A stretch of 64,000 nucleotides of DNA. Origin: Streptomyces phaeolivaceus. GTDB lineage: Bacteria > Actinomycetota > Actinomycetes > Streptomycetales > Streptomycetaceae. A program made the position numbers and the translations under genes. The stretch spans positions 7,564,001 to 7,628,000 of the forward strand of contig NZ_CP045096.1 of the NCBI RefSeq assembly GCF_009184865.1, read 5' to 3'. Under the pieces are notes generated by a model. It was not told the DNA's origin and did not search any database. It was given only the letters and a program-made list of their open reading frames with translations. Positions 39,610 to 49,400 of the stretch are shown here, in pieces (the first letter of the stretch is position 1; each line of letters begins with the position of its first letter).

Positions 39610-39648
39610 AAGGGGACCCCTCCCGGAAGAACAGGAAGGGGTCCCCTT
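39610..39648. terminator. terminator between accE and the second conservon
   Basis: AAGGGGACCCCT (39610-39621) and AGGGGTCCCCTT (39637-39648) form a perfect 12-bp stem. It can serve both the accE and cvnD ends. Confidence 0.85.
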
Positions 39649-39674
39649 TCGTCGTCGGCTGGGCGCCGCACGGC

Positions 39675-40256
39675 CTACCGCAGCCGAGCCATCAGCGCGT
39701 GCTCGACCAAGGTGATCAGCGCGCTCTTCGCGTCGGACCGATGCCGCGCGTCGGTCGTGATGATCGGGGTGTCGGGCCCGATCTGGAGCGCCTCCCGGAC
39801 CTCGTCCGGGTTGTACGGCTGTTGCCCGTCGAAGCCGTTCAACGCGATCACGAACGGCAGTCCGCTGTTCTCGAAGTAGTCGACGGCGGGGAAGCAGTCG
39901 GCGAGTCGGCGGGTGTCGACGAGGACGATCGCGCCGATCGCGCCGCGGACCAGGTCGTCCCACATGAACCAGAACCGGTCCTGACCGGGGGTGCCGAACA
40001 GGTACAGGATGAGGTCCTGGTCGAGGGTGATGCGGCCGAAGTCCATGGCGACCGTGGTGGTCGTCTTGTCCCCGGTGTGGGTGAGGTCGTCGATGCCCGC
40101 GGACGCGGACGTCATCACGGCCTCGGTACGCAGCGGGTTGATCTCCGAGACGGCCCCGACGAACGTGGTCTTGCCCACGCCGAAGCCGCCCGCCACCACG
40201 ATCTTCGCGGACGTGGTGGAGCGGGAAGGCCCTCCGCTAGAGCTTGCGAAGTCCAC
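39675..40256 (-). CDS. cvnD2: conservon GTPase (MglA-like)
   Basis: 193-aa small GTPase, last gene of the conservon. G1 is GGFGVGKTT, the G3 region is LFGTPGQDRFW and G4 is degenerate (NGFD in place of NKxD). CvnD proteins are thought to act with the roadblock protein CvnB and kinase CvnA as a membrane switch. GTG 40256 lies inside the end of cvnC, a 20-bp overlap, so translation is coupled. Residues about 24-132 are encoded by DNA identical to the other cvnD at 44964. The cvn1/cvn2 numbering follows S. coelicolor order from memory. Confidence 0.92.
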   Translation of the reverse strand: MDFASSSGGPSRSTTSAKIVVAGGFGVGKTTFVGAVSEINPLRTEAVMTSASAGIDDLTHTGDKTTTTVAMDFGRITLDQDLILYLFGTPGQDRFWFMWDDLVRGAIGAIVLVDTRRLADCFPAVDYFENSGLPFVIALNGFDGQQPYNPDEVREALQIGPDTPIITTDARHRSDAKSALITLVEHALMARLR

Positions 40257-40806
40257 TGAGCACCCTTTCGAGCAAAGTCACAGCTGGCTGGCCGCCGGCG
40301 CTCTCGTCGCCGCCGGGCTGATGAATGGCGACCAGGCCCGCCTCCGCCAAGTCGGCGACGAGGATCCTGGCCACGCCGAGAGGAATCGTCAGGAGGGCCG
40401 AGATTTCGGCCACCGACTTGATCTCCCGGCAGAGGTTGCAGATCCGCTGATGCTCGGGCAACTGGCCCTGCATCTGGTGCGGCTGCGCGGTGGTGTGCAC
40501 CAGCGCCTCGATGGCGAGCTGGTAACGCGGCCTGGTGCGACCGCCCGTCATGGCGTACGGGCGCACCAGGGGGTTGGTCGCCGCCCCTGCGGGCGACGGC
40601 TCGGGGGTGCGGCGTTGCGGCTGCACGGGCTGGATGCGCGGCGCCGGCGGCTGGTCGTACGGCGAGGGGCCGGGGCCCTGAGGTGCGTACGGCTGCTGGC
40701 GGCTCGGTGCGGAGGGGAAGTTGTACCGGTTCTGGTCACCCTGGCCCGGCCCCTGGCCGGGGTAGGACCAGTTGCCCGACGATGAACCGCCTGGGGGTGT
40801 TGCCAC
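40237..40806 (-). CDS. cvnC2: conservon DUF742 protein
   Basis: 189-aa DUF742 protein. The N-terminal half is Pro/Gln/Gly-rich and disordered; the DUF742 domain follows LVRPYAMTGGRTRPRYQLAIEAL and ends LLERVLSGLRKL, with CNLCREIKSVAEISALL as its winged-helix-like part. GTG 40806 has GGAGGAG about 7 nt upstream; ATG 40839 has none. It overlaps cvnD by 20 bp. Its exact role in the conservon is unknown; it interacts with the other subunits. Confidence 0.9.
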   Translation of the reverse strand: MATPPGGSSSGNWSYPGQGPGQGDQNRYNFPSAPSRQQPYAPQGPGPSPYDQPPAPRIQPVQPQRRTPEPSPAGAATNPLVRPYAMTGGRTRPRYQLAIEALVHTTAQPHQMQGQLPEHQRICNLCREIKSVAEISALLTIPLGVARILVADLAEAGLVAIHQPGGDESAGGQPAVTLLERVLSGLRKL

Positions 40807-40904
40807 GTTCTCTCCTCCTCCGACTGTGCTGGCATCCATGGCTCATTGGAAGCCGCGTCCCGAAACCTTACGGCCCCGGGACGCCAAAACGCACCGTCTG
40901 ACTG

Positions 40905-41327
40905 TTAGTTGAGCAGGCTGCCCTGGAGCTCCGCACGAAGATCGGGCGTCAGGACCGTACCGGCACGGTCCACCAGAAGTGCCATCTCGTACCCGATGAG
41001 ACCGATGTCGGCTTCCGGATGTGCGAGAACGGCGAGCGAGGAACCATCGGAAACGGACATGATGAAGAGGAATCCCCGCTCCATCTCCACAACCGTCTGA
41101 TTGACGCTGCCACCTTCGAAAATGCGGGAGGCACCCGCGGTCAGAGAGGTCAGACCCGACGCGACGGCCGCCAGCTGGTCGGCACGGTCGCGGGGAAACC
41201 CTTCGGACATCGCCAGAAGGAGTCCGTCGGCGGAGACCACCACCGTGTGCGACACCCCGGGGGTGTTGTCCACGAAATTGGTGATCAACCAGTTCAGGTT
41301 CTGTGCCGCCTGGCTCATCGGGCTCAC
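40905..41327 (-). CDS. cvnB2: conservon roadblock/LC7 protein
   Basis: 140-aa roadblock/LC7 domain protein: NLNWLITNFVDNTPGVSHTV, LLLAMSEGFPRDRADQLAAVASG, and LAVLAHPEADIGLIGYEMALL. Roadblock proteins act as GTPase-activating or scaffold partners of MglA-type GTPases, here CvnD. GTG 41327 lies one base after the cvnA stop with AGGAG 7 nt upstream, so it is translationally coupled to cvnA; ATG 41318 is an in-frame alternative. Confidence 0.92.
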   Translation of the reverse strand: MSPMSQAAQNLNWLITNFVDNTPGVSHTVVVSADGLLLAMSEGFPRDRADQLAAVASGLTSLTAGASRIFEGGSVNQTVVEMERGFLFIMSVSDGSSLAVLAHPEADIGLIGYEMALLVDRAGTVLTPDLRAELQGSLLN

Positions 41328-41328
41328 A

Positions 41329-44300
41329 CTAACGCTCCTGGTTGTAGGTGCTGTCAGGACCACTGTGTTGATTTCTAGTGGCCTGGCCGTTCGTTTCACT
41401 GCTTGCGTTGCGTCCCCGCTGGACCCCTCGGCGCAGGTTGCTCAGCCTGCCCCGGACGTCCTCGGGGGCGCGGGAGATCTGTGGACCTCCCTGCGGGGTC
41501 GTCGTGGCGGCACCCTCGACCAGGTTGGCCTTGGGAACCCGCCGCGGCAGGCCGGAGGAGGTGACCCCGCCCGCCTTGGGCTTCTTCAGCGCGGAGGCCT
41601 GCTGCCAGCGCTCGTCGTTGGCCGAGCGCCAGTCGCCGTTCGGTCCCCCGGCCGTCGGCTGGTCCTGGGCCACTTCCTGCCGTCCGTTCACGGCGCCCGC
41701 GCTCGTGCCGCCCGCGCTCGCGGTGGATCCGCGGCGGGGCAGGCCGGCGTCGGTCAGCGCGTGGCCGGCGGAGGGGGTGGGTCCCGGACGGTCGAAGCCT
41801 ACGCGTTCCGGCTCCTTCACGTCAGCGGCCTGCACAGATTCCGGTTCCGGAGCGTACTCGGAGCGGTAGGAGCTCTGGTAGTCCTGCTGTTGCGGCCAGT
41901 CGTCCTGATAGGACTGCTCGTCGTAGCCCGAGTAGGTCTCCGGCGCCGCGGGGGCGGCCGTCGCGTGCTCCTCCTGGACGGACTCCGCATAGGCGGGCTC
42001 GGGGTAACCGCCGGTAGCGGTGAACGTGTCGTTCCCGCCCGGCAGATGCCCGTTGCCGTTCGCCACGCCGTTGCCCTGGCCGAAGTACGCCTCGTCGTAC
42101 GACGGTTGCTGCGGCTCCTCGTACGCCGTCTGCTGGTCGAAGGACCGCTGCGGGTCCACGAAGGCCGTCGCGCCGTTGTCGTAGGACGGCTCGGGCGACT
42201 GGAAGTCGTCGCCGTAGCGCGGCGCCTGGCCGGCGGGCAACTGCGGGCTCTGGTGGGTCTGGGACTCCAGCGCCGCGCGGCGCTCCTCGCGCATCAGCGA
42301 ACGGCCCACGGGGTCCAGGTCGCGGATGTCGTCCGGCACCTCGTAGCGGCTGTCGTCGAAGCCCAGCTCCGCGGCGGTCCGCATCGGGGCCAGGCCCGGC
42401 TGCTGGAAGGCGTGCTGCTGCTCCGGGATGATCTGCGAGACCGTGAACTGGTCGGCCGCCGGCTGCTGCAGCTCGCCACCGCCACCATGGGTGATGACGT
42501 CGGGGAGCATGACCAGCGAGGTCGTACCGGCCTGCTCGCCCGAGGGGCGGAGCTGGACGCGGATGCCGTGCCGGTCGGACAGCCGGCCGACCACGAACAG
42601 ACCCATGCGCTGGGAGATCGCGGCGTCCACGGTCGGCGGGTTGGCCAGCTTGTGGTTGATGTCCGCGAAGTCCTCGGCGGTGAGGCCGATGCCCTTGTCG
42701 TGGATCTCGATCATCACGCGGCCGTCGGGGAGACGGGTCGCGGTGACGCGGACCTTGGTCTGTGGGGAGGAGAACGTGGTGGCGTTCTCCAGGAGCTCGG
42801 CGAGCAGGTGCACGAGGTCGGTCACGGCACGGCCGTGGATCTCGGCCTCCGGGACGCCGGACAGCTCGATGCGCTCGTACTGCTCCACCTCGGAGGAGGC
42901 GGCACGCAACACGTCGATCAGCGGGACCGGCTGGTCCCAGCGGCGGCCGGGCTCCTCGCCGGCGAGGACCAGGAGGTTCTCGCCGTTGCGGCGCATACGG
43001 GTCGCCAGGTGGTCCAGCTTGAAGAGGTTCTCCAGCTGGTCCGGGTCGGCCTCGTTGTTCTCCAGGTCGGTGATCAGGGTCAGCTGGCCCTCGATCAGCG
43101 ACTGGTTGCGGCGCGAGAGGTTGGTGAAGATCGCGTTGATGTTGCCCCGCAGCAGGGCCTGCTCGGCGGCGAGCCGGACGGCCTCGCGGTGGACCTGGTC
43201 GAAGGCGCGGGCGACTTCGCCGATCTCGTCGGTGGTGTTGATCGGGATCGGCGCCACCCGGGTGTCCACCCGGCCGGGGTCGGTGCGGGAGAGCTGGTCG
43301 ACCAGCATCGGCAGACGCTGCTCGGCGATGCCGAAGGCGGCGTTGCGCAGCTGGCGCATCGAGCGGCTCATCTGGCGGGCCATGATCCCCGCGATGATGA
43401 ACGCGGCGAGCAGTGCGACGATGACGATGGCGCCGTTGGTGTAGGCATCGCGCTGGGCGTCGGAGGCGATCTGGCCGGCTTCGTCCACCGCGCGGTTGAT
43501 CAGCTCGGTCTCGACCTCGCTGTACCCCTCGAACTTCAGGGTGGAGGCGGCCATCCAGTTCTGGTAGGTGACGCCCTGCGCCGCGAGCTGCTCGGGCGAG
43601 GCACCGCTGCCGATCAGCTGGATCATCTTCAGCATGGTGTCCGGCGGCGCCTTGTAGTCGGCGTTGCCGGCAGCGGCCTCGGCGGCCTGCTTCTTGCCCT
43701 CCTCGGTCTTCTGCGCCATGACCGACTCCAGACGCGCGGCGTCGGCCTCGGTGCCACCGGAGACGTACTCCTGTACGGCGATGTTCTCCAGGTAGGCGTA
43801 CGAGGTGAACGCGGTGACCTGCTGACGGAAGACCGTCTCGTCCTCACTGGGGCGGATCAGCAGGTGGGCACCGATCGAACGCTGCAGCGAGGCGGCGCCC
43901 TTCGCGAGCGTGACCGCGTAGACCGTACGGCCGTACGCGGTGATGTTGCCGGTACCGAGGCCGAGCTCGTTGGAGAACTCCGCCAGGAGGTGCTCGACGG
44001 TGACGTAGCCCTCTTCGGTCTGTACCGGGTCGGCGGCCCGGGTGAAGGCGATCTGCCGGAGCTTCTCCAGCGACGGCTCGGCCTCCTCCACCAGACGCAG
44101 ACGGCGCTCCAGGCCCTGCCCGGCGGGCATCCCGACGACCTCCGCGTGGAAGGCGTCCGCCTTCTCGTCGGTGAAGGCGCGGGCGTCCTTGACGACCTCA
44201 CTGTCGCGCTTGCCGTTGAGAAGGGGCTCGGCCGACAGGTCACGTTCATTGAGCAGTGCTTCGGCGTAGACGCCGGCGGCGGCCACGATCTTGGCCACCT

Positions 44301-44565
44301 TCTCGGCGTCCCGTGCCTCCTGCCAGGTGTCGATCGAGCCCTTCACCTGGAAGCCGCCCATGACGAGGCCGACCAGCACGGGTATGAGGAGAATCGCGTT
44401 CAGGCGAGTGGGTACACGCCAGTTGCGGGGGGAGAGACGACTGCCGCTCGCTGCGGGGGCTGCCGTCGGCTCCGGTCCGGCCACTTGTGCGGGTGCCGCT
44501 CCGCGCGGCGGCGGGGTGAAGTTGCCCCGCGCCGACGGCTCGGGACCTTTCTTGCTTCGCCTCAC
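41329..44565 (-). CDS. cvnA2: conservon sensor histidine kinase (nitrate/nitrite-sensor type)
   Basis: 1078-aa membrane kinase. TM1 (about 55-75), an extracytoplasmic NIT-type helical sensor domain (about 100-330), TM2 (about 377-397), a HAMP domain, a dimerisation helix with LDHLATRMRRNGENLLVLAGEE (about 515), and a HATPase domain with LAELLENATTFSSPQ, IEIHDKGIGL and GMGLFVVGRLSDRHG. A long Gln/Tyr/Pro-rich tail follows (about 700-1078). GTG 44565 follows AGAGGTTG, a sequence also present before the other cvnA. It heads the cvnA-B-C-D operon. Confidence 0.92.
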   Translation of the reverse strand: MRRSKKGPEPSARGNFTPPPRGAAPAQVAGPEPTAAPAASGSRLSPRNWRVPTRLNAILLIPVLVGLVMGGFQVKGSIDTWQEARDAEKVAKIVAAAGVYAEALLNERDLSAEPLLNGKRDSEVVKDARAFTDEKADAFHAEVVGMPAGQGLERRLRLVEEAEPSLEKLRQIAFTRAADPVQTEEGYVTVEHLLAEFSNELGLGTGNITAYGRTVYAVTLAKGAASLQRSIGAHLLIRPSEDETVFRQQVTAFTSYAYLENIAVQEYVSGGTEADAARLESVMAQKTEEGKKQAAEAAAGNADYKAPPDTMLKMIQLIGSGASPEQLAAQGVTYQNWMAASTLKFEGYSEVETELINRAVDEAGQIASDAQRDAYTNGAIVIVALLAAFIIAGIMARQMSRSMRQLRNAAFGIAEQRLPMLVDQLSRTDPGRVDTRVAPIPINTTDEIGEVARAFDQVHREAVRLAAEQALLRGNINAIFTNLSRRNQSLIEGQLTLITDLENNEADPDQLENLFKLDHLATRMRRNGENLLVLAGEEPGRRWDQPVPLIDVLRAASSEVEQYERIELSGVPEAEIHGRAVTDLVHLLAELLENATTFSSPQTKVRVTATRLPDGRVMIEIHDKGIGLTAEDFADINHKLANPPTVDAAISQRMGLFVVGRLSDRHGIRVQLRPSGEQAGTTSLVMLPDVITHGGGGELQQPAADQFTVSQIIPEQQHAFQQPGLAPMRTAAELGFDDSRYEVPDDIRDLDPVGRSLMREERRAALESQTHQSPQLPAGQAPRYGDDFQSPEPSYDNGATAFVDPQRSFDQQTAYEEPQQPSYDEAYFGQGNGVANGNGHLPGGNDTFTATGGYPEPAYAESVQEEHATAAPAAPETYSGYDEQSYQDDWPQQQDYQSSYRSEYAPEPESVQAADVKEPERVGFDRPGPTPSAGHALTDAGLPRRGSTASAGGTSAGAVNGRQEVAQDQPTAGGPNGDWRSANDERWQQASALKKPKAGGVTSSGLPRRVPKANLVEGAATTTPQGGPQISRAPEDVRGRLSNLRRGVQRGRNASSETNGQATRNQHSGPDSTYNQER

Positions 44566-44963
44566 TCGACCAACAACCTCTCGGCGCCGGCACCTACGTC
44601 GTGCCGCGGGTGACTCCACGCCCTAGTACGTCTTTGACTAATGGGCAGTTCAGGCATTCCAGCACGTCACGCTGAGGACTTCCAAACACTGGGAGGCAAC
44701 GATTCCGCGTGATGTAAGTCCCAGATAAAACGGTCATAAAGAGCGAGCCCCGGCAAAAAGCGGGGGCATGGTGAGCGCAGCGGCACCGATCGACCGCGAC
44801 GCGTGGTCGTACCACCCTATTTCTCTGTCGAAACGTTATGAACACCGAGGCCGACCGTGTCAAAGGACACAGCCGGCTCCGGTGTAACTACGACAACTGC
44901 CCTATGAGGTTGTGGACTTGGGTCCTGTTTTGGCCCCGGGTGTGGTGCTTCGGTCCCTCTGCC
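44566..44963. other. spacer between the two conservons
   Basis: About 400 bp with no supported gene. It must hold the cvnA2 promoter on the minus strand. A hairpin at 44747-44767 (GCCCCGGC-aaaaa-GCGGGGGC, one mismatch) is a likely terminator for the upstream cvn1 operon, read on the minus strand. Confidence 0.45.
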
Positions 44964-45539
44964 CTAGCGGAGCCGTGCCATGAGCGCGTGCTCGACCAGG
45001 GTGATCAGGGCCGACTTGGCGTCCGCGCGGTGGCGGGCGTCGGTCGTGATGATCGGGGTGTCGGGCCCGATCTGGAGCGCCTCGCGAACCTCGTCCGGCG
45101 TGTAGGGCTGGTGCCCCTCGAAGCCGTTGAGCGCGATGACGAAGGGGAGTCCGCTGTTCTCGAAGTAGTCGACGGCGGGGAAGCAGTCGGCGAGTCGGCG
45201 GGTGTCGACGAGGACGATCGCGCCGATCGCGCCGCGGACCAGGTCGTCCCACATGAACCAGAACCGGTCCTGACCGGGGGTGCCGAACAGGTACAGGATG
45301 AGGTCCTGGTCGAGGGTGATGCGGCCGAAGTCCATGGCGACCGTGGTGGTCGTCTTGTCCCCGGTGTGGGTGAGGTCGTCGATGCCCGCGGACGCGGACG
45401 TCATCACGGCCTCGGTACGCAGCGGGTTGATCTCCGAGACGGCCCCGACGAACGTGGTCTTGCCCACGCCGAAGCCACCCGCCACCACGATCTTCGCCGA
45501 GGTGGTGGCCCGCCCCGCTTCAGAGCTTCCGAAGTCCAC
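44964..45539 (-). CDS. cvnD1: conservon GTPase (MglA-like)
   Basis: 191-aa GTPase, nearly the same as cvnD2 in its core. G1 GGFGVGKTT, G3 LFGTPGQDRFW, and G4 NGFE, with Glu where the other copy has Asp. GTG 45539 overlaps cvnC by 20 bp. DNA 45148-45476 is identical to 39859-40187; the 3' third of the gene differs at about 15 percent of positions. Likely the switch protein of the first conservon. Confidence 0.92.
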   Translation of the reverse strand: MDFGSSEAGRATTSAKIVVAGGFGVGKTTFVGAVSEINPLRTEAVMTSASAGIDDLTHTGDKTTTTVAMDFGRITLDQDLILYLFGTPGQDRFWFMWDDLVRGAIGAIVLVDTRRLADCFPAVDYFENSGLPFVIALNGFEGHQPYTPDEVREALQIGPDTPIITTDARHRADAKSALITLVEHALMARLR

Positions 45540-45918
45540 TGAGCACCCTTTCCAGCAGAGTCACGTCCGGGGCGCCACCGGCGTTCTCGTCGCCACCGGG
45601 CTGGTGGATCGCGACGAGTCCGGCCTCGGCGAGGTCCGCGACAAGGATCCGTGCCACACCGAGCGGCATGGACAGCAGGGCCGACACCTCGGCCACCGAC
45701 TTCACCTCGCGGCACAGGTGGCAGATCCGCTGGTGCTCGGGGAGCAGACCCATCAGATGGGCGGGGTCTGCCGTCGTGCTGATCAGCGCCTCGAGGGCGA
45801 GCTGGTATCGCGGCCGCGTCCGGCCACCGGTCATGGCGTACGGCCGAACCAGAGGCTGGTCGCCCTCGTCTCCGTACGGCTCTGCGTACGGATCGTGAGG
45901 AGCGGTGGGCGGGGTCAT
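45520..45918 (-). CDS. cvnC1: conservon DUF742 protein
   Basis: 132-aa DUF742 protein, shorter than cvnC2 because the Pro/Gln-rich N-terminus is only about 25 residues. Domain marks: LVRPYAMTGGRTRPRYQLALE, CHLCREVKSVAEVSALL and LLERVLSGLRKL. ATG 45918 has GGAGG 4 nt upstream. It overlaps cvnD1. Confidence 0.92.
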   Translation of the reverse strand: MTPPTAPHDPYAEPYGDEGDQPLVRPYAMTGGRTRPRYQLALEALISTTADPAHLMGLLPEHQRICHLCREVKSVAEVSALLSMPLGVARILVADLAEAGLVAIHQPGGDENAGGAPDVTLLERVLSGLRKL

Positions 45919-46029
45919 TGATCCTCCGAGCGGGACAGCAAGTCGGTCAGTCGTGCCGTCTGACGGGGGCCGGTGGGGGGACTGTGTCGGCCGGACGGTG
46001 ATGTGGTGAGTTCTGTGGATCCGCAGGCG

Positions 46030-46452
46030 TCAGTGGAGCAGACTGCCTTGGAGTTCGGCGCGCAGGTCGGGCGTGAGCACGGCGCCCGCGCGGTCGACGA
46101 GCAGCGCCATCTCGTAACCGACCAGGCCGATGTCGCACTCGGGGTGGGCGAGGACGGCCAGGGACGATCCGTCGGAGACGGACATCAGGAAGAGAAAACC
46201 GCGCTCCATCTCGACCACGGTCTGGGCCACGTCCCCGCCCTCGAAGATCCGGGAGGCCCCGGCCGTGAGCGAGGTGAGCCCGGAGGCGACGGCCGCGAGT
46301 TGATCGGCACGGTCGCGCGGAAAGCCCTCCGACATCGCCAGGAGAAGGCCGTCGGCGGACACGACGACGGTGTGGGACACCCCGGGGGTGTTGTCCACGA
46401 AGTTGGTGATCAACCAGTTGAGGTTCTGTGCCGCCTGGCTCATCTGGCTCAA
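46030..46452 (-). CDS. cvnB1: conservon roadblock/LC7 protein
   Basis: 140-aa roadblock protein, very similar to cvnB2 but diverged at DNA level: NLNWLITNFVDNTPGVSHTV, MSEGFPRDRADQLAAVASG, LAVLAHPECDIGLVGYEMALL. TTG 46452 directly abuts the cvnA1 stop (TAGTTG) with AGGAG 7 nt upstream, parallel to cvnB2. A gap of 111 bp separates it from cvnC1. Confidence 0.92.
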   Translation of the reverse strand: MSQMSQAAQNLNWLITNFVDNTPGVSHTVVVSADGLLLAMSEGFPRDRADQLAAVASGLTSLTAGASRIFEGGDVAQTVVEMERGFLFLMSVSDGSSLAVLAHPECDIGLVGYEMALLVDRAGAVLTPDLRAELQGSLLH

Positions 46453-49400
46453 CTAACGCTCCTGCTGGTGAGTGGGGCTCGGGAAGCTGCCGGTCTGGCC
46501 GGTACCGGCCTGTCGACCCTGCGCGATGCCCCGACGGAGATTGGTCAGCCGGCCGCGTACGTCGTCAGGCGAACGCGAGACCTGCGGACCGGTTTGGTGC
46601 TGTTGCTGCTGAGCCGTGCCCGGCACGAGGTTGGCGCGCGGGACCCGGCGCGGCAGGCCGGAGGTGGTGACCCCGCCCGCCGAAGGCTGACGGGCTCGTT
46701 CGGCCTGGCGGACCAGGTCGTCGTTGGGTGTGCTGCGCCAGGTGGGGGAAGCGGGCGAGGCGGGGGTCGCCGGACGCTGTGGGGCGGCCGGAGTCTGGGG
46801 GGCGGGGGCGGCGGGCGCCTGCGGAGCGGAACCGTTGCCCTGCTGGTGGCCCGACTGCTGGCCGTTCTGACCGCCCTGACCGTGGAACCAGTTGGTCTCC
46901 AGCGTGTCGTACAGCGGGGTACGGCCGTCCATCGGACCCGTCGCCGGGGGCAGTGCCTCCGGCTCCTGCGGGCGCGCGGGGCGCTGCGGGGGCACCGGGG
47001 GACGCTGCGGCGGCACCGGCGGGCGGGGCGCGCCGTAGCTCGCCCCGTTCACCTGGGGCCGCTCGAACTGCCCGGTGTCCTGGCCGTTCTGCCGGCCGGG
47101 CGTACCGAACTGTCCCGTGTCCTGCGGGTTCTGCCGGCCCGGGACCCCGAACTGGCCGGTGTCCTGCGGGTTCTGCCGACCCTGCGCCGGGAACTGGCCC
47201 GTGCCGGAGCCGTCGTAGCCCGGCATGGCGAACTGGCCGGTGGACGACGGGTCGTGCGGGGCGCCCCGGGACGGACCGGTGGGCGCCGGCGGTGCGCCGG
47301 CCCCGCCGAACACATCGGGACGGACGAAGGATCCGGTGCCGTTCTGCGGCGCGGGCGTACCCGCGCCGGGACGCCGGCTGTCGAAGTCGGCACCCGGGGA
47401 ACGGGGGAAGTCGGTGGGCGGGGCCGGAGCGCGACCGGGGTCGACGCGCGGCATCGGCGCGGTGACGTCCGGCTGCTCCTCGTGGCCGCGCGGGGCGTCC
47501 AGCGAGGCGCGGGGCACCGGCGGCTGCGCGTTGTCGTCGCTCCAGCTGGGCGTCCGCGACGTGGAGTTGCCGCCGGGCAGCTCGGCGCGTGCGCCACCGC
47601 GGCCGGGCAGCTGCGGACGGCGCCTGCCGGAACGTTCCTTGCCCTGCTTGGGCGGCACGGCGCCGGGACCGTTGTCGGCCCCGCCCGGCCGGCCCGCACC
47701 CGCGTCACCCGGACCGCCGGCCGGGCGCAGGCCCGAACCGCCGGAGGGGAAGCCGCCCTGGCGCCCGGAGTCGTCGAAGCTCTCGAAGCCGCCCGGGACA
47801 CCGGTCCCGGCGGCCTGCAGACCCTGCGGGGCACCCGGCGCCTGACCGCCGCCGAACCCACCGGCACCGGCCGGCGGCCGACCGCCCTGCGGGGGAACCG
47901 GCGGACCGCCCTGCGGCCCACGCGGACCGCCGGGGTTGCCGAAACCGCCCGGACCGCTGGGGTTGCCGGGCAGCGCGGCCCGCGGACCCTGGCCCGCGCC
48001 GACCTGCCCACGCTGCGGAGGGGCACCGAGCAGACCGCCACCGGAGGACGGGCCGCCCAGCGGCGGACCCGACTGGTTGCCGGCCTGGCGACGCGCGGCG
48101 GCGGCACCGGCCGCGGCCTGTGCGGCGGCCGGACCACCGGTGGAGGGCACGCCCTGGCCGGGCTTGCCCGGGGTGGGCTTCTTGTTGCCCTGGGCCACGT
48201 CGACGGGAAGCATGACGAGCGCGGTCGTACCGCCCGAGTCGGACGGACGCAGCTGGATACGGATGCCGTGGCGCTGCGAGAGCCGGCCGACCACGAACAG
48301 ACCCATGCGGCGGGAGACCGAGACGTCCACGGTGGGCGGCGAGGCGAGCCGCTCGTTGATCGCGGCGAGGTCCTCCGGGGAGAGACCGATACCGGTGTCG
48401 TGGATCTCGATCAGCACCCGGCCGTCGGGCAGCGCGTGACCGGTGACCTTGACCTTGGTCTGCGGGGAGGAGAACGAGGTGGCGTTCTCCAGCAGCTCGG
48501 CGAGCAGGTGCACGAGGTCGTTGACCACCCGGCCGGCGACCTCGGTCGTCGGCACGGAGGACAGTTCGATGCGCTCGTACTGCTCCACCTCGGACGCGGC
48601 GGCGCGGAGGACGTCGACCAGCGGGACCGGACGGGTCCAGCGGCGGCCGGGCTCCTCACCGGCGAGGACGAGGAGGTTCTCACCGTTACGGCGCATGCGG
48701 GTGGCGAGGTGGTCGAGCTTGAAGAGGGAGGACAGCTGGTCCGGGTCGGCCTCGCGGGACTCCAGTTCGGAGATGAGCGACAGCTGACGCTGGATGAGGC
48801 CCTGGGAGCGGCGCGAGAGGTTGGTGAACATCGCGTTGACGTTGCCCCGCAGAAGGGCCTGCTCGGCGGCGAGGCGGACGGCCTCGCGGTGCACGTCGTC
48901 GAAGGCCGCGGCCACCTGGCCGATCTCGTCCCGGGAGTGCACACCGACCGACTCGACGGAGGTGTCGACGTCCTGCGGGTCCGACTCCGACAGCTGCTTG
49001 ACCAGCTCGGGCAGCCGGTCCTGGGCGACCTTGGTCGCCGTGTCCTGGAGGCGGCGCAGCGAGCGGATCATGGACCGGGCCACGACGAACGCGCCGACCA
49101 GGGAGACACCGAGGACGAGCAGGATCAGCGCACCGGAGATGATCGCCTCTTGCTCCGCGTCGGCGCGGAGGTTGCGGGCGGTCTGTTCCATCTCCTCGAG
49201 GAGCGAGCCCTCGATCTTCTTCATCTGCTCGATCTTGGCCGCGGAGTCGTCGGTCCAGTCCTTGTACGAGCGCTTGTCCTGGCCGCCCAGACCGCCCGCG
49301 CTGGCGAGGACCCGGTCCGCGTAGACGTCGGAGGCCTCGATGGTGGGGCTCGCGTCGTCGATCGGCCGGGTCAGTTCCTCGGCACCGGCACCGTAGATGT

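Noticed and set aside
41101..44613. Long plus-strand open frame opposite cvnA2
   Set aside because: Antisense frame kept open by high GC; no domains, whereas the minus-strand kinase has clear motifs.
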